Shown here piece by piece: positions 1 to 12,119 of a stretch of DNA of 64,000 nucleotides. The translations under genes were made by a program, and so were the position numbers. The DNA comes from Geosiphon pyriformis. Lineage: Eukaryota > Glomeromycota > Glomeromycetes > Archaeosporales > Geosiphonaceae. The stretch lies in contig JAAOMT010000031.1 of assembly GCA_016748015.1 (NCBI GenBank), positions 62,001 to 126,000 on the forward strand, read 5' to 3'. The notes beneath the pieces were generated by a model that worked only from the letters and a program-made list of their open reading frames with translations, was not told where the DNA came from and ran no database searches. The stretch's first letter is position 1. Every line of letters begins with the position of its first letter.

Positions 1-1517
1 ATTGTTGTTAGCTAAGTATCTCTCTAATTTCTAATTAATTGATTCACTGAATTGTTTCAATTTGGAATCCAAGTCAGATGATCTGTTCATTACTAGATTT
101 ACAGCTTGGATGTAATTGGCTTCGAGTTTAGCTGCTTCAAAATCTTTGGCATTTGTAATTGTGGCTTGAAGGTCTGCTGAATAGATTGAATGTATGTATT
201 AGAAGATGCTACTATGCAGGCCTTTAATGAATTGATTTAGGATTTGTGGTGCTATGAAATAATTAGTTTGTATGGCCTGAATTTGGTGCAGATTTCTGTG
301 GAAGCATCCTAAGTAAGTAGTGACTACTTCATTTTCTCTTTGCTTAATGGTAGTGAAAGTGTTGGCCAATCAGTTGATGCTATTATTATTGCTGAAATAT
401 TGTAAGAATGCAAGCTTGAATGCATTGAAATTTTGGAGTTTGTTAGCCAAGCTTTAATACCAAGAGTTGGTGGTATCCTGAAAAAAATATAGAATGGCTT
501 ATATGGCTTGGGTGTCATTCCATCCATTAGTTACAATGGCTTTTTCCATGTTATTGAGCCATACTTGGGTGTTATCTTCTTTGCCCATGAATTTTTTGAG
601 TTTTGCAATTAGTTGTGATTGTTGTATTGGTGGTAAATAAGGTTGTTGAAGTGGTTGCTAAATTGGTTCAATGAGTGGTTGATTGATGCTGATTTCTGAA
701 GATAAGTTCAGCTGATTAATTAAATTGGGGTTTCAATTGTTCTGATTTTGCTGATTAATATTATCAGAGTTTAGATTGTTCAGATTTTCAATTTCTGGGT
801 TTTCTGGGATCGGATTTTGATAATTAAATTTCTGATCCTCTTCTTCCTTTTTTTCCTCTTCTTCCTCTTTTTTTGATGCTGTTATCTCCCATGGATCAGT
901 TATTCCAAAATCTGGTTGAGGTGGCAGTGATCGAAATTCTGATGGTGTTGGTAATCACAATTTAAATTTTTCAAAGTAATTGCTGTAGGTTTCTAATAAT
1001 TCTGCTTTCTTTTGTTTACTTTGAAATAGGAGTTGTCCAAATGCTGATGTTGTATTTGATGTAGACATGTCTGCTGATGAGATATTAATGGTACTTTTGG
1101 GTCTATAATGATATGATAGATGTAGAGAAGATTCAAATTTTTGCTTTTTCCACATTAATAATTGTATTTCTTTTAGAGTTGCTGCTGGGGTTTGTAACTT
1201 TTCTTTACATTTATCTGCATAGGTAATGGGGAATTGTTGTTGAGTGTATCTTTCAATTTCTTGATTAATTTCTCTTGCAAAACTGTGATTTTATGGTAGA
1301 CTAGTGTGTTAAATTAATTCTGTATAGAAATTTTCTCTTGCTAATTCAATGTTAACTGGTCTTCCCAAAAAGTCTGTATTCTTTTGTTAATGTAAAAGTT
1401 GAAAGCTGATTTTGCTGGATAATGGTTGTTGGTTAAGTCCAATTGTTTATTGTACTGTTAAAATAAGGATTTAGCAAATCCTAAATGGTTTGTCCTTATT
1501 ATTTCTAATTCTGTCAC
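1..1517 (-). pseudogene. gag: E1 Gag (N-terminal domain, capsid), broken
   Basis: Minus-strand gag fragment, cut by the window edge. The conserved GTG that opens the frame in other copies is at 1517-1515. The N-terminal domain follows, then a Gln/Pro-rich linker. The capsid (about 600 down to 1) carries the family motifs LANTFTTIKQ and QILNQFI. Several in-frame stops, mostly CAA to TAA and CAG to TAG, disable it. The family role is virus-like particle assembly in the cytoplasm. The zinc knuckle lies beyond the window. Confidence 0.8.
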
Positions 1518-1579
1518 TTTTGAATGATTGATGTTGATACTGGTTCTCTGTAAGATTATACCTTACAAAAAGCACCAAA

Positions 1580-2229
1580 TATTACAGGTAATTATTTGGG
1601 ATTTCAAAGCAAATAACAAATCCATAACTTGGTGCTCAATTGATATAATAATTGGTTTCTAAAGGTTTTTGTGATCTGAAAGTTTTGGTGATCTAAAGGT
1701 TTTGGTGATTTAAAAGTTTTGGTGATCTGAAAAGTTTTTTGTTGAGTTTTTTGTATAATGAATAGAGATTCAATAGTTGTGTTAGTAGTCTTCCCAGAAT
1801 TACAATTTTGCCCAATTTTTGTCTTTAGTATAGTGGCCAGTTTATTCTGGCAGTTATGCTCTTCTGGTAAGCTATTCTTAAATTCTTAACTCTATATCCT
1901 TCTTTTGGGGTTTTTTACCAAATTATTCTTAACATTAATTATTTAATGCTTAATCTCTTAAATCAATTAGTAAACAACAAAAAAAAATAAAATAAAAAAA
2001 AATAAAAAAAATAAGCCAAGACAAGAAAGATTTAGTATTTTATTAATAGCTGTGATCAAAAGCTATTGATCTAGTGTAGTTAAGTATTAGTAATTATCAA
2101 CATAAGTTTGTTAATAGTAAAAAAATAGATTATGATAATAACAAGTATTTTATTGATATTTGATGTTTCCATTTTAAGTCATAGAATACTATTATATAAA
2201 GAAATAGATAGGAAATTGAAACTAAAGGT
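1580..2229 (-). repeat. E1 5' LTR, downstream part (R/U5 side)
   Basis: Starts at TATTACAGG (decayed TGTTACAGG) directly beside the binding site AAAAGCACCAAA at 1568-1579. It contains the family-1 U5 text, including ATAACAAATCCATAACTTGG. It is cut at 2229 by D, and the rest is at 12120-12387. Confidence 0.85.
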
Positions 2230-3213
2230 TGTTACCAGAGGTTTTTGGTCTCTTTTTTTGAATGTTGTTGATGTTGATTTGCTGTGAATTTACGTTTTTA
2301 GGAAGTAGTTGAACCTCCAGTAACTGAATTTATCTTCAAATTATCTCCTATAATTTGAACTACTGGGCTTATCAATGAAATGGCCAATTCCGTGCCAGTT
2401 GCTTTGTGTAGTTACATTGTAGTAAATGTCAACTCTTTCCCAGGAATTGCTCATCTAGAAGCTCACTAAAAAATGTGTAGTTACTTTACTGTAAAAGTCA
2501 ACTCTTTTACAGGAATTTTCTCTGTAGGCTACTCTAATGATTGTACTAAGAAAAGAAAAGAAAAATAAAAGAAATGTAAAAGAAATAGAATTTTGTCAAG
2601 AGAAACGTTTTCTATCCAGACTTGGAGTCACTAACAGTTTATTGAAATTGGTAGCTAATTAATTTCAAAACTGTTTAGTAAGAATTGGTTAATTTTAAAA
2701 GGGAAACAATTAAGGATTTGATTTTTCGAATTATTTGATATTTATTTTGTTTTTGTATGTAAAAAATGATTCTAATTATTAAATCTGAAGTAAGATACAT
2801 TTCTTCAAAGAAAGAAGCTCTTCTTTTATACAACTTTGTTGTAACACTATTCTATAAACTTGAACTTTGCTATTTTCTATAATTTCACTGAACTAAAGAT
2901 ACATTTCGGCAAACTACAAGTTATTTCTGCGAACTATTAGATATTTTAGTGAACTATCAATTATTTCGGCAAATTTCTTACAAATTTTGGCAAACTTTTT
3001 GAATGTTACATAGTTCGAAGTATTGCATAATTGATCATCACAATTAGGTTACATTTGTGTTATGTACAAATTGGGTTATTAATTAAATGATAATTTTGGA
3101 TATTCTGCTAATATAATAAGTGATAATTTGAAATAATAATATATGCTAATTAATGATAAGATTTATAAGAGTAATTTTATGCTAAACAATATTTTTAATT
3201 TCGTCTGGTAAAA
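2230..3213 (-). repeat. D 3' LTR
   Basis: Matches 11132-12119 almost base for base. It begins TGTTACCAGAGG and ends in a decayed terminus (TAAAA for TAACA). It carries the TTTCGGCAAACT-type repeat array (about 2900-3000) and the TATAAAAG box on the minus strand (about 2826). The last 32 bases hold the end of ORF3. Confidence 0.93.
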
Positions 3214-3901
3214 TAACCTCCTCTTCAAGACTGAGCTCCGTCAAAGTCCAAGTACTGTTTGTAATTTCCAGATAATAATCCAAAATTATTGAAGAAATTT
3301 GGTTTGAAAATTGTTGAAATTTCAGTTCTGTGAGCTTTCCAATATATTGAATCTTCAAAGACTGTAAAATTGGGTTTTGTATGACGTTTTCACAGGTGTG
3401 GAATAGGTCATAAAGTCTAAGAGCAGTTCTTAGTTTATAATGACTGTTTGTAAGCCCAACTGTTGTCTTGAATTCATTGTAGAGTTGTTTCCGAATAGCT
3501 TCTTTTGTGAGGTTTGCTGCTGTAAGCTCTAGTTTTCACTCATGAAGTGTTTTTCTAATATAAAAATATCTATATATTGGGGAGTATTTGCCATTTTCTT
3601 CATTAAGACACAGTTGAAGTTTTTGTTGAATAGTAGCATTTGGTGGAATACTAATAGGAATAAGCAATAAGTTTTTTCTTAAAGCAAGCTTCAAAAGTTC
3701 TGGTAAATGAATTCCAAAATAACTTCTTGTGTTCTTTCTATAAGGGTGATACTTTTGTGAATTTGGGGTTAGATTTGTAACTATTTCTGTTTGGATATAA
3801 TTAATATGTTTTCCAGTGATAGTAATGGATAATTCGGGTATTGTTTTTAAAGCTAACATTAATTTTTGAGATAACTGTTGAATATTTTGAGGGATAGTCA
3901 T
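3182..3901 (-). pseudogene. D ORF3, uncharacterised 3' ORF, one stop
   Basis: Starts with ATG at 3901 and ends with TAG at 3184-3182, 239 codons, the same length as the intact copy in B. One TGA at 3538-3536 interrupts it. It has no signal peptide or hydrophobic segment, so it does not look like an envelope protein. The last codons run into the 3' LTR. I do not recognise the family. Its C-terminal KLTELKFQQF stretch resembles a stretch in family-1 ORF3, so the two may be remote homologues. Confidence 0.7.
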
Positions 3902-4059
3902 TATAATGAAATTAGAAAGAAAAAATAAATTTGAAATTATTTTTGGTATGTGAGTTTTTATGTTATTTTTGTTTTTTCAGCATGCTTTGTTTTGTTTTTG
4001 TTGTGATATGTTTCTAAATTATAAGAGAATAACTATAATAAAATTGAAATTAAGTGTTC

Positions 4060-5330
4060 AAGTTGGGAGGTTGTTCAATGACAACTATTGGTTCTAAGTT
4101 TCGTGGAATGTCTTTGGGATTGATTAAAGGAGAATGTGTACCAATTTGTGGAATTAATGGTTCAGGATTGTTTCTGGAATTATAGTGTTTCAAATAATCT
4201 CCATGTGCAACTTTTGCTAGGATTTTGTCATTAAGTCTTAGCTTGTATGATCTGTTGCCTAAAACTTCATGGATAAAGAATGGTCCATCCCATTTATTCT
4301 CGAATTTTCCACTTTATTGTTTTTCAGCTTTAGTTCTATATAAGAGAACTTTGTTTCCAATTTTAAATTCATTGGTAACTGGAGGCAATTTGTCATCATG
4401 CCATTTTTTTTGTTGAGCTTGGGAATGTTCAATATGGGTGGCTGCTATTCGTCGTTTTCTTTCCAATGTGCTAAGCAGAGTGTAGGCTCTTCACTGAAGC
4501 ATTTTCTAGAAATTGTTTTCATCAATTGGTTGTGCTGGGTATGTTTCCACTGTGAAACTAATTGGTAATGTTGTTGTCCTTCCGTAAGTTAAATCAAATG
4601 GTGTGTGTTTTGTGGTATTTTGTTTTAGTGTCCTATATGCTAGTAACACTGATGGGATAAAAATATCCCATTCTTACTCAAAATTGGTTGAAACTTTGGC
4701 TAGTGATTCACACAGTGTCCTATTAAAATGTTCTACAAGCCCATTTGTTTGTGGATGATAGGGCGAAGATAATGGTCTCTTAACATTAAATTGTTCACGA
4801 AATGTGTTCCTTGATCAGATAAAAGTTCTATTGGGCATTCATGTCTACAAATAATGTTTTCGTAGATGAAATTTGCTACTAATTTTCCATTTGCTTGTTG
4901 AATGGCTCTGGCTTCAGGCCATTTGGTGAGATAGTATACAGCTACTGCAATATAACAGTTTCCTTGGTTTGTGATAGGTAGTGGTCCAACTAAATTGATA
5001 CCAACTCTGTCAAAAAGCTGTCCAACTTTGATTGGGTTTAAAGGTTCTGTAGGGTGAGTTCCTCCTCTTCTTTGACAACTATCACAAGATTTAATGTATC
5101 CATAAATGTTTTTTCTCATTCGAGGCCAAAAGTAATATTCTAATGTTCTCTGGGTGGTGCTGTCTTTTCCTAGGTGTGCTGATGAAGAGTCTGAGTGCAT
5201 GTTATATAGAATGGTTTCTTTTTCCTGTTCTTGTATTAATCTGAGTGGATTGTCTGGGTTTCTGAAGTTTCGATAATAAATCATGTTGTTGTGTAGGAAG
5301 TATTGTTTGGCTTGTTGTTGTAATCAATGT
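4060..5330 (-). pseudogene. int: D integrase, broken
   Basis: C-terminal part of the gag-pol frame. The zinc-binding N-domain has the His pair in MHSDSSSAH and the pair CDSC. The DDE core shows GINL in place of GIDL (first catalytic Asp now Asn), SDQGTHF (second Asp) and a final Glu before HFNRTL. A gap of about 25 nt relative to B near 4783 shifts the frame just after the second Asp. The tail carries a GPY/F-like module (KWDGPFFIHEVLG). No chromodomain follows. Confidence 0.85.
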
Positions 5331-5459
5331 TTTTTATCTGAAGACCAATCTGTTGGGATTGTTAATGTCTTCAAATATTGTTTAAGATTGTTGTAGTTTT
5401 CGGGTTCATTGTTTGTTGTTTTGTTGTTAATTCAAATAGGTGTTGTTTTTATGTTCTAA

Positions 5460-6900
5460 TCTTGCCTCATTCTTGAGAGACAATCAACATTGGTGTGGAG
5501 TTTTCCTGGTTTGTGATGTACAATGTATTGGTAGTTGGCTAAAAATCCTATCAATCGGGTTTGTTTTGTGTTTAGCTGAGTGTTTTTGTTCTGAAGCCAT
5601 TTGAGTTCAATATTATCAATAATAATATCGAATTTTTTAGGTCTGAGATAAAAGTTGAAGTGGTGTAGGGCCCAAATTACAGCTGCTGTTTCTAGTTCTG
5701 TGGCAGAGTAGTTTTTCTCAGCTGGTTTTAATGTTCTGCTAGCATAAGCAATTACTCACTTATTTCCATTATTATCTAATTGTGATAAGATGGCACCAAA
5801 GACAGTATAAGAAGCATCTGTAGCTAGTCGAAATTGGTTACTGAAGTCTGGGTAGGCAAGAATTGGAGCTGTTGTCAGCTTTTTCTTGAGAATTTCAAAA
5901 GCTTTTTGGTGTTCTTCTGTCTATTTGTATTTGACGTTTTTAGTAGTGAGCTGGTTGAGAGGTTTTGTGATTTCTGAGAATCTTTTAATGAATTTTTGGT
6001 AATAGGATGCTAATCCAATAAATTCTCTTAATTCTGTGGTATTTCATGGAGTTTTGAAGTTTTTGACAGTATTAATTTTTGTGGGGTCTGGTTTAATTCT
6101 ATTTTTGCTAACAATGTGACCAAGAAAGGCCAAACTCATTTTTCCAAAGTAGCATTTTTTGATGTTCAGTTTCAATCCTGCTTTTTGTAGTCATTGAAAA
6201 ACTTCTCGCAGGTGTTTTAAGTGTAACTCAAAAGAGGGTGAATAAACATCAGTATCATTGAGATAGACAACTACTGATTTCCAAAGGAGGTCTTTGTAAA
6301 CAACATTCATGAGTCTTTGGAATGTTACTGGTACATTACATAATTTGAAAAACATTACATTGAACTCATAATTTTCTCCTTGAGTGATGAATGCTGTTTT
6401 GGGGTGATCTTTGGAATCCATAGCAACTTGCCAGTATCCACTCTCCAAATCTAATGTCGAAAAGTATTTGGACTTTCTAAGAGCATCTAACATGTTATTG
6501 ATTTGGGGAAGAGAGTAGGCATCTCCAATGGTGGCGCTGTTGAGTTGTCAATAATCAACACAAAATTGTATCTTTCCATTTTTCTTTTTAACTAAGACTA
6601 CAGGTGAGGCCCATAGACTCATTGATGGTTGAATAAGCCCATTGTTAAGCATCCATTGTACTTTTTTGCGGATAAATTGGTGACTTTCTAAAGCAACTTG
6701 GTAGGCTTGCTGTCGCCTTGGTTTGGCATCTTCTGTGTAGATTTGGTGTTGAACCAAATTGGTTCTTCCTAAGTCATTGTTGTTTTTGGCAAAGATATCG
6801 GCAAATTCTGTAATTAGCTTTTTGAGCTGGTTTTGTTGTTGTGGTTCAAGTTGTCCCATGTTGATTTGAAATAGTTTTTCCATAACAACATGGTAGTTTT
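5460..6900 (-). pseudogene. pol: D reverse transcriptase and RNase H, broken
   Basis: RT palm motifs: VVLVKKKNGKIQFCVDY, LDLESGYWQ (first catalytic Asp) and the active-site box VVYLNDTDVYS at about 6245-6270, where the first Asp of YLDD is Asn (6257-6259). RNase H follows, with ATDAS and ATELE, and ends near SRMRQD. Stops are scattered. It sits directly after the dUTPase-linker in the same frame. Family role: copying element RNA into cDNA in the particle. Confidence 0.9.
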
Positions 6901-7720
6901 TAGAGCTGAAGTTTGGGTTGATTTTTGGTAGTAAATGTCCAATAATTTCAGAGAAATTGGAAACTGTTTGGGGTAATTCTTGTTGAAAGATATTATTGTG
7001 AATAACTCCAATTTTTAAGTTATTTAATAAAACTATGGGGTAATTATTGGGGTTGTAAAAAGTAACTCAGACTTTCTTTGTTCTTTTTGGAATATAAATG
7101 TTTGGGATTGAGATATTATGTTCCAAGCAGATTTGTTCATTGGACTCAAAAATTTGTTGTGTGGTTGTTGGCTTTTCACAAGTGTAAATTTCAGGATGTT
7201 CTCCAAAGGGTGAAATGGTAATTGGTTGTGGAAGTCATAAAATCTGGTGAGATTCTTTCTGTTTGTGGAGAGCTATGTTTACTGGAACTGTGAATCATCC
7301 AGTTGAACCAAAACCTTGGGTTTCTCTTTCATATTTTCCCAATAGTTCTCTTTAATTAACTAATTGTAAACCTGAAATGTTGATTAAGGGTAAATAAATG
7401 GCTTGGGCAATTTTCTCAGCATGTTCAATCTTAAACGGCTTGTCAATTTTATTTTGGAGTATTACTGTTATGTCACCAGTATATTCAGCATCAATTATTT
7501 CTCCTCTAACATTGATTTCTTTGCTTGCCAGAAAGGACTGGGAGGCAATTTGAACCATTGCTTCTGGTGGGATTTTGAGAGCAATTTTGAGGTTGATTTT
7601 TGTGAGAGATTTGGGTTTGAGAATGAGAGTATCCTTGTCTGGATATCTTAGGTCATATCTAACATCAATTTCATGTGCTTTTTCAGGTTTTATTCCTTGT
7701 CCATTGTTGTTGAAGTATTT
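6900..7720 (-). pseudogene. D dUTPase domain plus beta-rich linker before RT
   Basis: All five dUTPase motifs can be found in order: YDLRYPDK (1), ASQSFLA (2; the usual SRSSLA with Arg to Gln), GEIIDAEYTGDI (3, catalytic Asp and Tyr kept), HAEKIAQAIY (4) and the Gly-rich TQGFGSTG (5) near 7300. A stop (TAA) lies near 7352. A beta-type linker with YNPNNYPIVLLNNLKIGVIH joins it to RT. Family role: hydrolysing dUTP so that uracil is kept out of cDNA. The Arg to Gln change suggests this copy is inactive. Confidence 0.85.
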
Positions 7721-8480
7721 GAGTTGTAAGGCAGGCTGGTTTTTAATAAGATAGATGAGTGTTGTTTCAATTTTTTCTGTTGCTTCAGGTTCACCAAATT
7801 TGATTTCATATTTGTCACTTTTGCTGGGTAATAGAATGCTAAGGGCATAGCATTCAGGACATCATTGTTCGTCACATGGCATTATACACTCCTCACATAA
7901 TTTAATGTTCATTTGCTCTAATTGTTAAATTTGAGCTTCTTGGGTTAGGTAGATGTGACTTGCAATTTGGTGGTATACTTTTACTTCATCTTCATAATCA
8001 AATCCAGCTAATTTCAAGGTATATTCAATATATTCAGCTTCCTTCATTTGAAGGACATTTTCTTTGGTTCCTCTGTTAATTAAAACTATGACAAGTTTGT
8101 AGATTATTTTGGCATCATAGGGGTAGTGATAAAGTTTGCTGAAGGCACTGTTGTATGCAGCATTAAAAGGTGTTCCACATTTTACCTTTTCTGCAATAGA
8201 AAGAGCATATTGGCAAGTTTGATCACAAACTCCTCCTCTAAATGCGACATCAATCCAGTCACATTCATTGGAAAGCTGTTTTTCACAAGTAAGACAGGGT
8301 GTTCTATCTTATTTTCTGCTTCTTTTGATCAAGTGGCCCCATTGTTCTCAATGGCAGGCCTTGCAATAGTAGCAGGTATGACTTTTATATTCTTCTTCAG
8401 GTGAAATACAAGCTCTCATTGAGGAGAGTTTCTTGTGGCAGTCTTTGCATTTGAGTGAAATGTAGGGGCATTGTTTTCGT
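7720..8480 (-). pseudogene. D Cys-rich zinc-type cluster between protease and dUTPase
   Basis: Cys pairs in order: CKDC (about 8450), the CYYCKAC group (about 8370-8350), a CLTC-type pair, CDQTCQ (about 8225-8208) and a last cluster CxxCxxxC..CxxC near 7890-7850. The same spacing is present in B and in family 1, although the sequence between has diverged. It probably binds zinc. I cannot place it in a named family. The frame is continuous with protease and dUTPase. Confidence 0.7.
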
Positions 8481-9334
8481 GGTTCTGGTTTTGAATAGAG
8501 GACATTCCATCTGGTTGTCACTGGTTTTTTTGTTTCAAACAAATCATTTATTGAAAAGTACTGTTGTTCAGTTTTATTGGCCCAATTGGAGGTCAATCCA
8601 AGTGCCATAAATGTTTCAATGATGGGCTTTTTTTCTTCCAGTTTGAATTCAAAAGCCAGGGCTTTTTTAGAGCATTTGTTGAATGTACCACAAGTGGCAA
8701 GTACCCAGGTGTGTTGTCCTTGGTAGGAGATTGTTAACTCTTGTGTCTTCCAATTCAAATTAGCATTGGCTTTTTGGAGCCAATTGTTTCTGACGAGAGC
8801 TTGGTATTGGGGAGCATTCATGACCATAACTTTGACTGGAATGGTGATTCCGTCAATTGTGAATGAGAAATTGTCAATCTCTTCTACTGGAGTCTTTTTC
8901 ATGCCATTGGCAGTGACAATAATTGTCTGAGCTGGTCAGTCAACATTTCTTTTTAGCTGTTGCATCAATTGATATGTAATGATGCTTCCAGTAGATCTAC
9001 TGTCTAGAATCAAGCAAATTGACTTTCCTTCTACTTCAGCTTCAGTGTACATTGCAGTGATGGCTTTTTGCTCATTAGCCGCTGCATTGCTAAGTAAGAA
9101 TGGTGATTCATTTGCTTCAAATTCGAAAGAGAATATATCTGAAAGGTTGGTATTTTCAGCAATTCTGGCTGGTGGAATTGTGGTAGGAGCATAGGAAAAG
9201 TTTTGTTGTTGTGCTGCAGCTCTACCTTCCGAGAGTGCAGTATGGTGAAAATTCTGTTCTTTAGGTGTTGTTAAATAACTGGGTTGAGTGTGATAGTGGT
9301 TGGGTCTTGGTTGAGTGAAATTTCGGGGAACCAA
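8348..9334 (-). pseudogene. pro: D retropepsin (aspartic protease), broken
   Basis: Retropepsin with LILDSRSTGSIITYQL: the active-site triad DSG at 9004-8996 reads DSR (Gly to Arg). VGNDWL is changed to VRNNWL further on. A stop follows at about 8936. The family role is cleaving the Gag-Pol polyprotein. A Gln/Asn/Pro-rich spacer links it to the Gag zinc knuckle in the same frame. Confidence 0.85.
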
Positions 9335-9339
9335 TTGGT

Positions 9340-11086
9340 TTTTTAAATTGATTCTATTGTTGTTTACTTGGTATCAGTTTTGTGGTGTGAATTGGTTTTA
9401 TGGAGTCAATCTTTGAGCAGGTACTTGGTAATGTTGTATGAGTGGTTGTTGGTATTGCTGTTGGATCGGCTGTGGGATAGGCTGATAATAGTTACTTTGG
9501 TATTGGAGTCTTGGTGGATAGTAAGCTGATACTGATGGTGGATAATAAGATTGTTGTGGTGGAGGGTAACATTGATTACTCCTATTTTGTTGATCTCATT
9601 GTAACTTTCTGCAATCTCTTTTCCAGTGGCCAGGGATTCCACAGTAATGGCAATTCTGAGACTGGTTATTAGAAAGTGGTGCAGAGTTATTTTGATTTCG
9701 TCTTTGGGGAGTTTAATATCTTTGGGATTGCTGTTGTTGATTGGTGAAATAGTTTTCAACCTTCTTTGTCAGTTGGTCAATTTTCTCCTCAGCTGCTGAG
9801 CTGGTTTCTCTAATTGCCAAATTTACAAGTTTTGTGCAATTGGCCTCTTCCATGGCCATTTCATATCTTTTTGCATGCTGTATGGCAGAGTTTAAATCTT
9901 TTGGGGCATGTGGGCAAACCTTTTTAATCAGTTTATCTTTTAGACCAGTGATAAATTGATCCAAAATTTGAGCATCAGAATAATAATCATTAGTTTCAAG
10001 TTGACAAATTCATCTGAGAAGTTTGTTGAATTTCCCAATATAAGTCATAACAGATTCAGAGGGTTCTTGTTTGATATTGCAAAAATGATTTCAAAAAGTG
10101 ATTGAGGTGTTGTTATCAATGAATTGTTCTAAGAAGGCAGTTTTGAAAACTGTCCAGTCATTAAAAGGAGTGATCAAGTTTTCAAATCATTCGCCTGCTG
10201 TTCCTTTGAGAAAGTAGGAAATTGTTTTTAACATTCTGGCAGCATTCCATCCATTTGCATCTCCAGCTTTAGTAACTTGATTGAGCCATTTTTGGGGACT
10301 GGTTTCAATGTCTTCTCCATTGAATTCAGGAATTTTTGCAATATATGCTGTTATTTTGTCTTCTTCATTTTCACTGTCTATTGATTCTTCTTTAGATATT
10401 TCAGAGTTGTTTTCTTCGTTCACTGCTGTTTCAGAGTGTTCACTTCAATTTTCAGCTAAAAAGTCAAGGAGATTAGAACTAGTTTGAAGGAGTTTTTGTT
10501 GTCTGGTGGAACTTCTGGGTGATGTAAAATCTTTTAGTCTTGCAAATTAATTTAAGGGTAAATTAGGTGTTTGTGCTTGTGCAAGTGAAGCTGAAAAAGG
10601 TGTGATAGTAAGTGAAAGTTTTGAACTGGTTCCTTGTTCAAGTGTTTGTAAGTATTTGGCAGTTTTTTTTGGTAGTATTGGAGTATTTGGGGTGGTTTTT
10701 AAGTATTGCTTCAATTTTTGTTTGTCTTTGTTGCTTGTTTCTGTTTCTAATTCAAAATCAATAGAGTATTGAAACTGCACTAGATATGTTTCTTCACAGT
10801 ACTTGATAATGTTAAAGTTAAGTTCTTGAAAGTAAGTGGCAAGTGTTTCACTGTTAAGGTCTTCAGTTCTCAACTGTGAATAGTGTACTAAATTATTGTA
10901 AAGGTTGCTTCTAACTTCTGAGATATTGTAATTTCCAAAAAGATAATTGTTGATGTGGTTTTCAATGTATTGGTATACTGATTTCTTGACAACTTCAATT
11001 CTGTCCGGAATGTTGAATCTTTGCTTGCAGTGGGTGTAAATTAATTGGTAATACTCTAGAGTTATTGTGTCTGGTGTGGTTGCTAC
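9340..11086 (-). pseudogene. gag: D Gag (N-terminal domain, capsid, CCHC knuckle), broken
   Basis: The frame opens at GTA (11086-11084), where B has GTG. The N-terminal domain includes RTEDLNSETLATYFQEL. The capsid (about 10423-9850) includes IAKIPEFNGEDIETS and QILDQFITGLKDKL. One CCHC knuckle (CHYCGIPGHWKRDC, 9652-9611) is intact. A Pro/Gln/Tyr-rich tail follows. There is no ATG at the N-terminus; the first in-frame ATG is well inside. Confidence 0.88.
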
Positions 11087-11131
11087 TTTGAAGTTGTTTT
11101 TGCTGTGTTGTTTCCATAAGAGAGCACCAAA

Positions 11132-12119
11132 TGTTACCAGAGGTTTTTGGTCTCTTTTCTTGAATGTTGTTGATGTTGATTTGCTGTAAATTCACGTTTT
11201 CAGGAAGTAGTTGAACCTCCAGTAACTGAATTTATCTTCAAATTATCTCCTATAATTTGAACTGCTGGGCTTATCAGTGGAATAGCCAATTCTGTGCCAA
11301 TTGCTTTGTGTAGTTACGTTGTAGTAAATGTCAACTCTTTCCCAGGAATTGCTCATCTGGAAGCTCACTAAAAAATGTGTAGTTACTTTACTGTGAAAGT
11401 CAACTCTTCTACAGGAATCTCATCTGTAGACTACCTTAATGATTGTACTAAGAAAAGAAAAGAAAAGAAAAATAAAAGAAATGTAAAAGAAATAGAATTC
11501 TGTCAAGAGAAACATTTTCTATCCAGGCCTGGAGTCACTAACAGTTTATTGAAATTGGTAGCTAATCAATTTCAAAACTGTTTAGTAGGAATTGGTTAAT
11601 TTTAAAAGGGAAACAATTAAGGATTTGATTTTTCGAATTATTTGATATTTATTTTGTTTTTGTATGTAAAAAATGATTCTAATTATTAAATCTGAAGTAA
11701 GATACATTTCTTCGAAGAAAGAAGCTCTTCTTTTATACAACTTGTTGTAACACTATTCTATGAACTTGAACTTTGCTATTTTCTATAATTTTGCTGAACT
11801 AAAGATACATTTCAGCAAACTACAAGTTATTTCTGCAAACTATTAGATATTTCAGCAAACTATCAATTATTTCGGCAAATTTCTTACAAATTTCAGCAAA
11901 CTTTTTGAATGTTACATAGTTCAGAGTATTGCATGATTGATCATCGCAATTAGGTTATATTTGTGTTATGTACAAATTGAATTATTAATTAAATGATAAT
12001 TTTGGATATTCTGCTAATGTAATAAGTGATAATTTGAAACAATAATATATGCTAATTAAGGATAAGATTTATAAGAGTAATTTTATGCTAAACAATATCT
12101 CTAATTTCGTCTGGTAATA
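11132..12119 (-). repeat. D 5' LTR
   Basis: Starts TGTTACCAGAGG at 11132, next to the binding site (AGAGCACCAAA, 11121-11131), and ends TAATA at 12119. A TATA box (TATAAAAG on the minus strand) is at 11737-11730. Upstream of it (11800-11910) is an array of TTTCAGCAAACTA-type units. It is nearly identical to the 3' LTR at 2230-3213. Confidence 0.93.
11730..11737 (-). promoter_or_regulatory. TATA box of D 5' LTR
   Basis: TATAAAAG on the minus strand, followed downstream by the self-complementary AGAAGAGCTTCT, the likely start of the element RNA. The same arrangement is present in B. Confidence 0.6.

Larger units (their letters stand above)
2230..12119 (-). mobile_element. Element D: near-complete family-2 Gypsy-type retrotransposon with dUTPase and ORF3
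   Basis: Two LTRs (2230-3213 and 11132-12119) flank a single gag-pol frame plus ORF3, 9.89 kb in all. It is inserted in E1's LTR. The 4-bp flanks are AGGT (left) and GAGT (right), so the target duplication is imperfect. Gag through integrase stays in one frame apart from point stops and a small deletion near 4783. It is the only family-2 copy with an undeleted dUTPase region. Confidence 0.92.

Noticed and set aside
7690-7875. Open frame parallel to 38930-39115, conserved between D and B
   Set aside because: It is the shifted frame of the zinc-to-dUTPase join. Its conservation follows from the real frame and it has no start context or domain.
9406-9759. Open frame over the Gag knuckle, also at 36992-37402 in B
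   Set aside because: It lies one frame off the CCHC knuckle (CHYCGIPGHW). Its similarity between copies is a by-product, and it lacks the Cys/His pattern.
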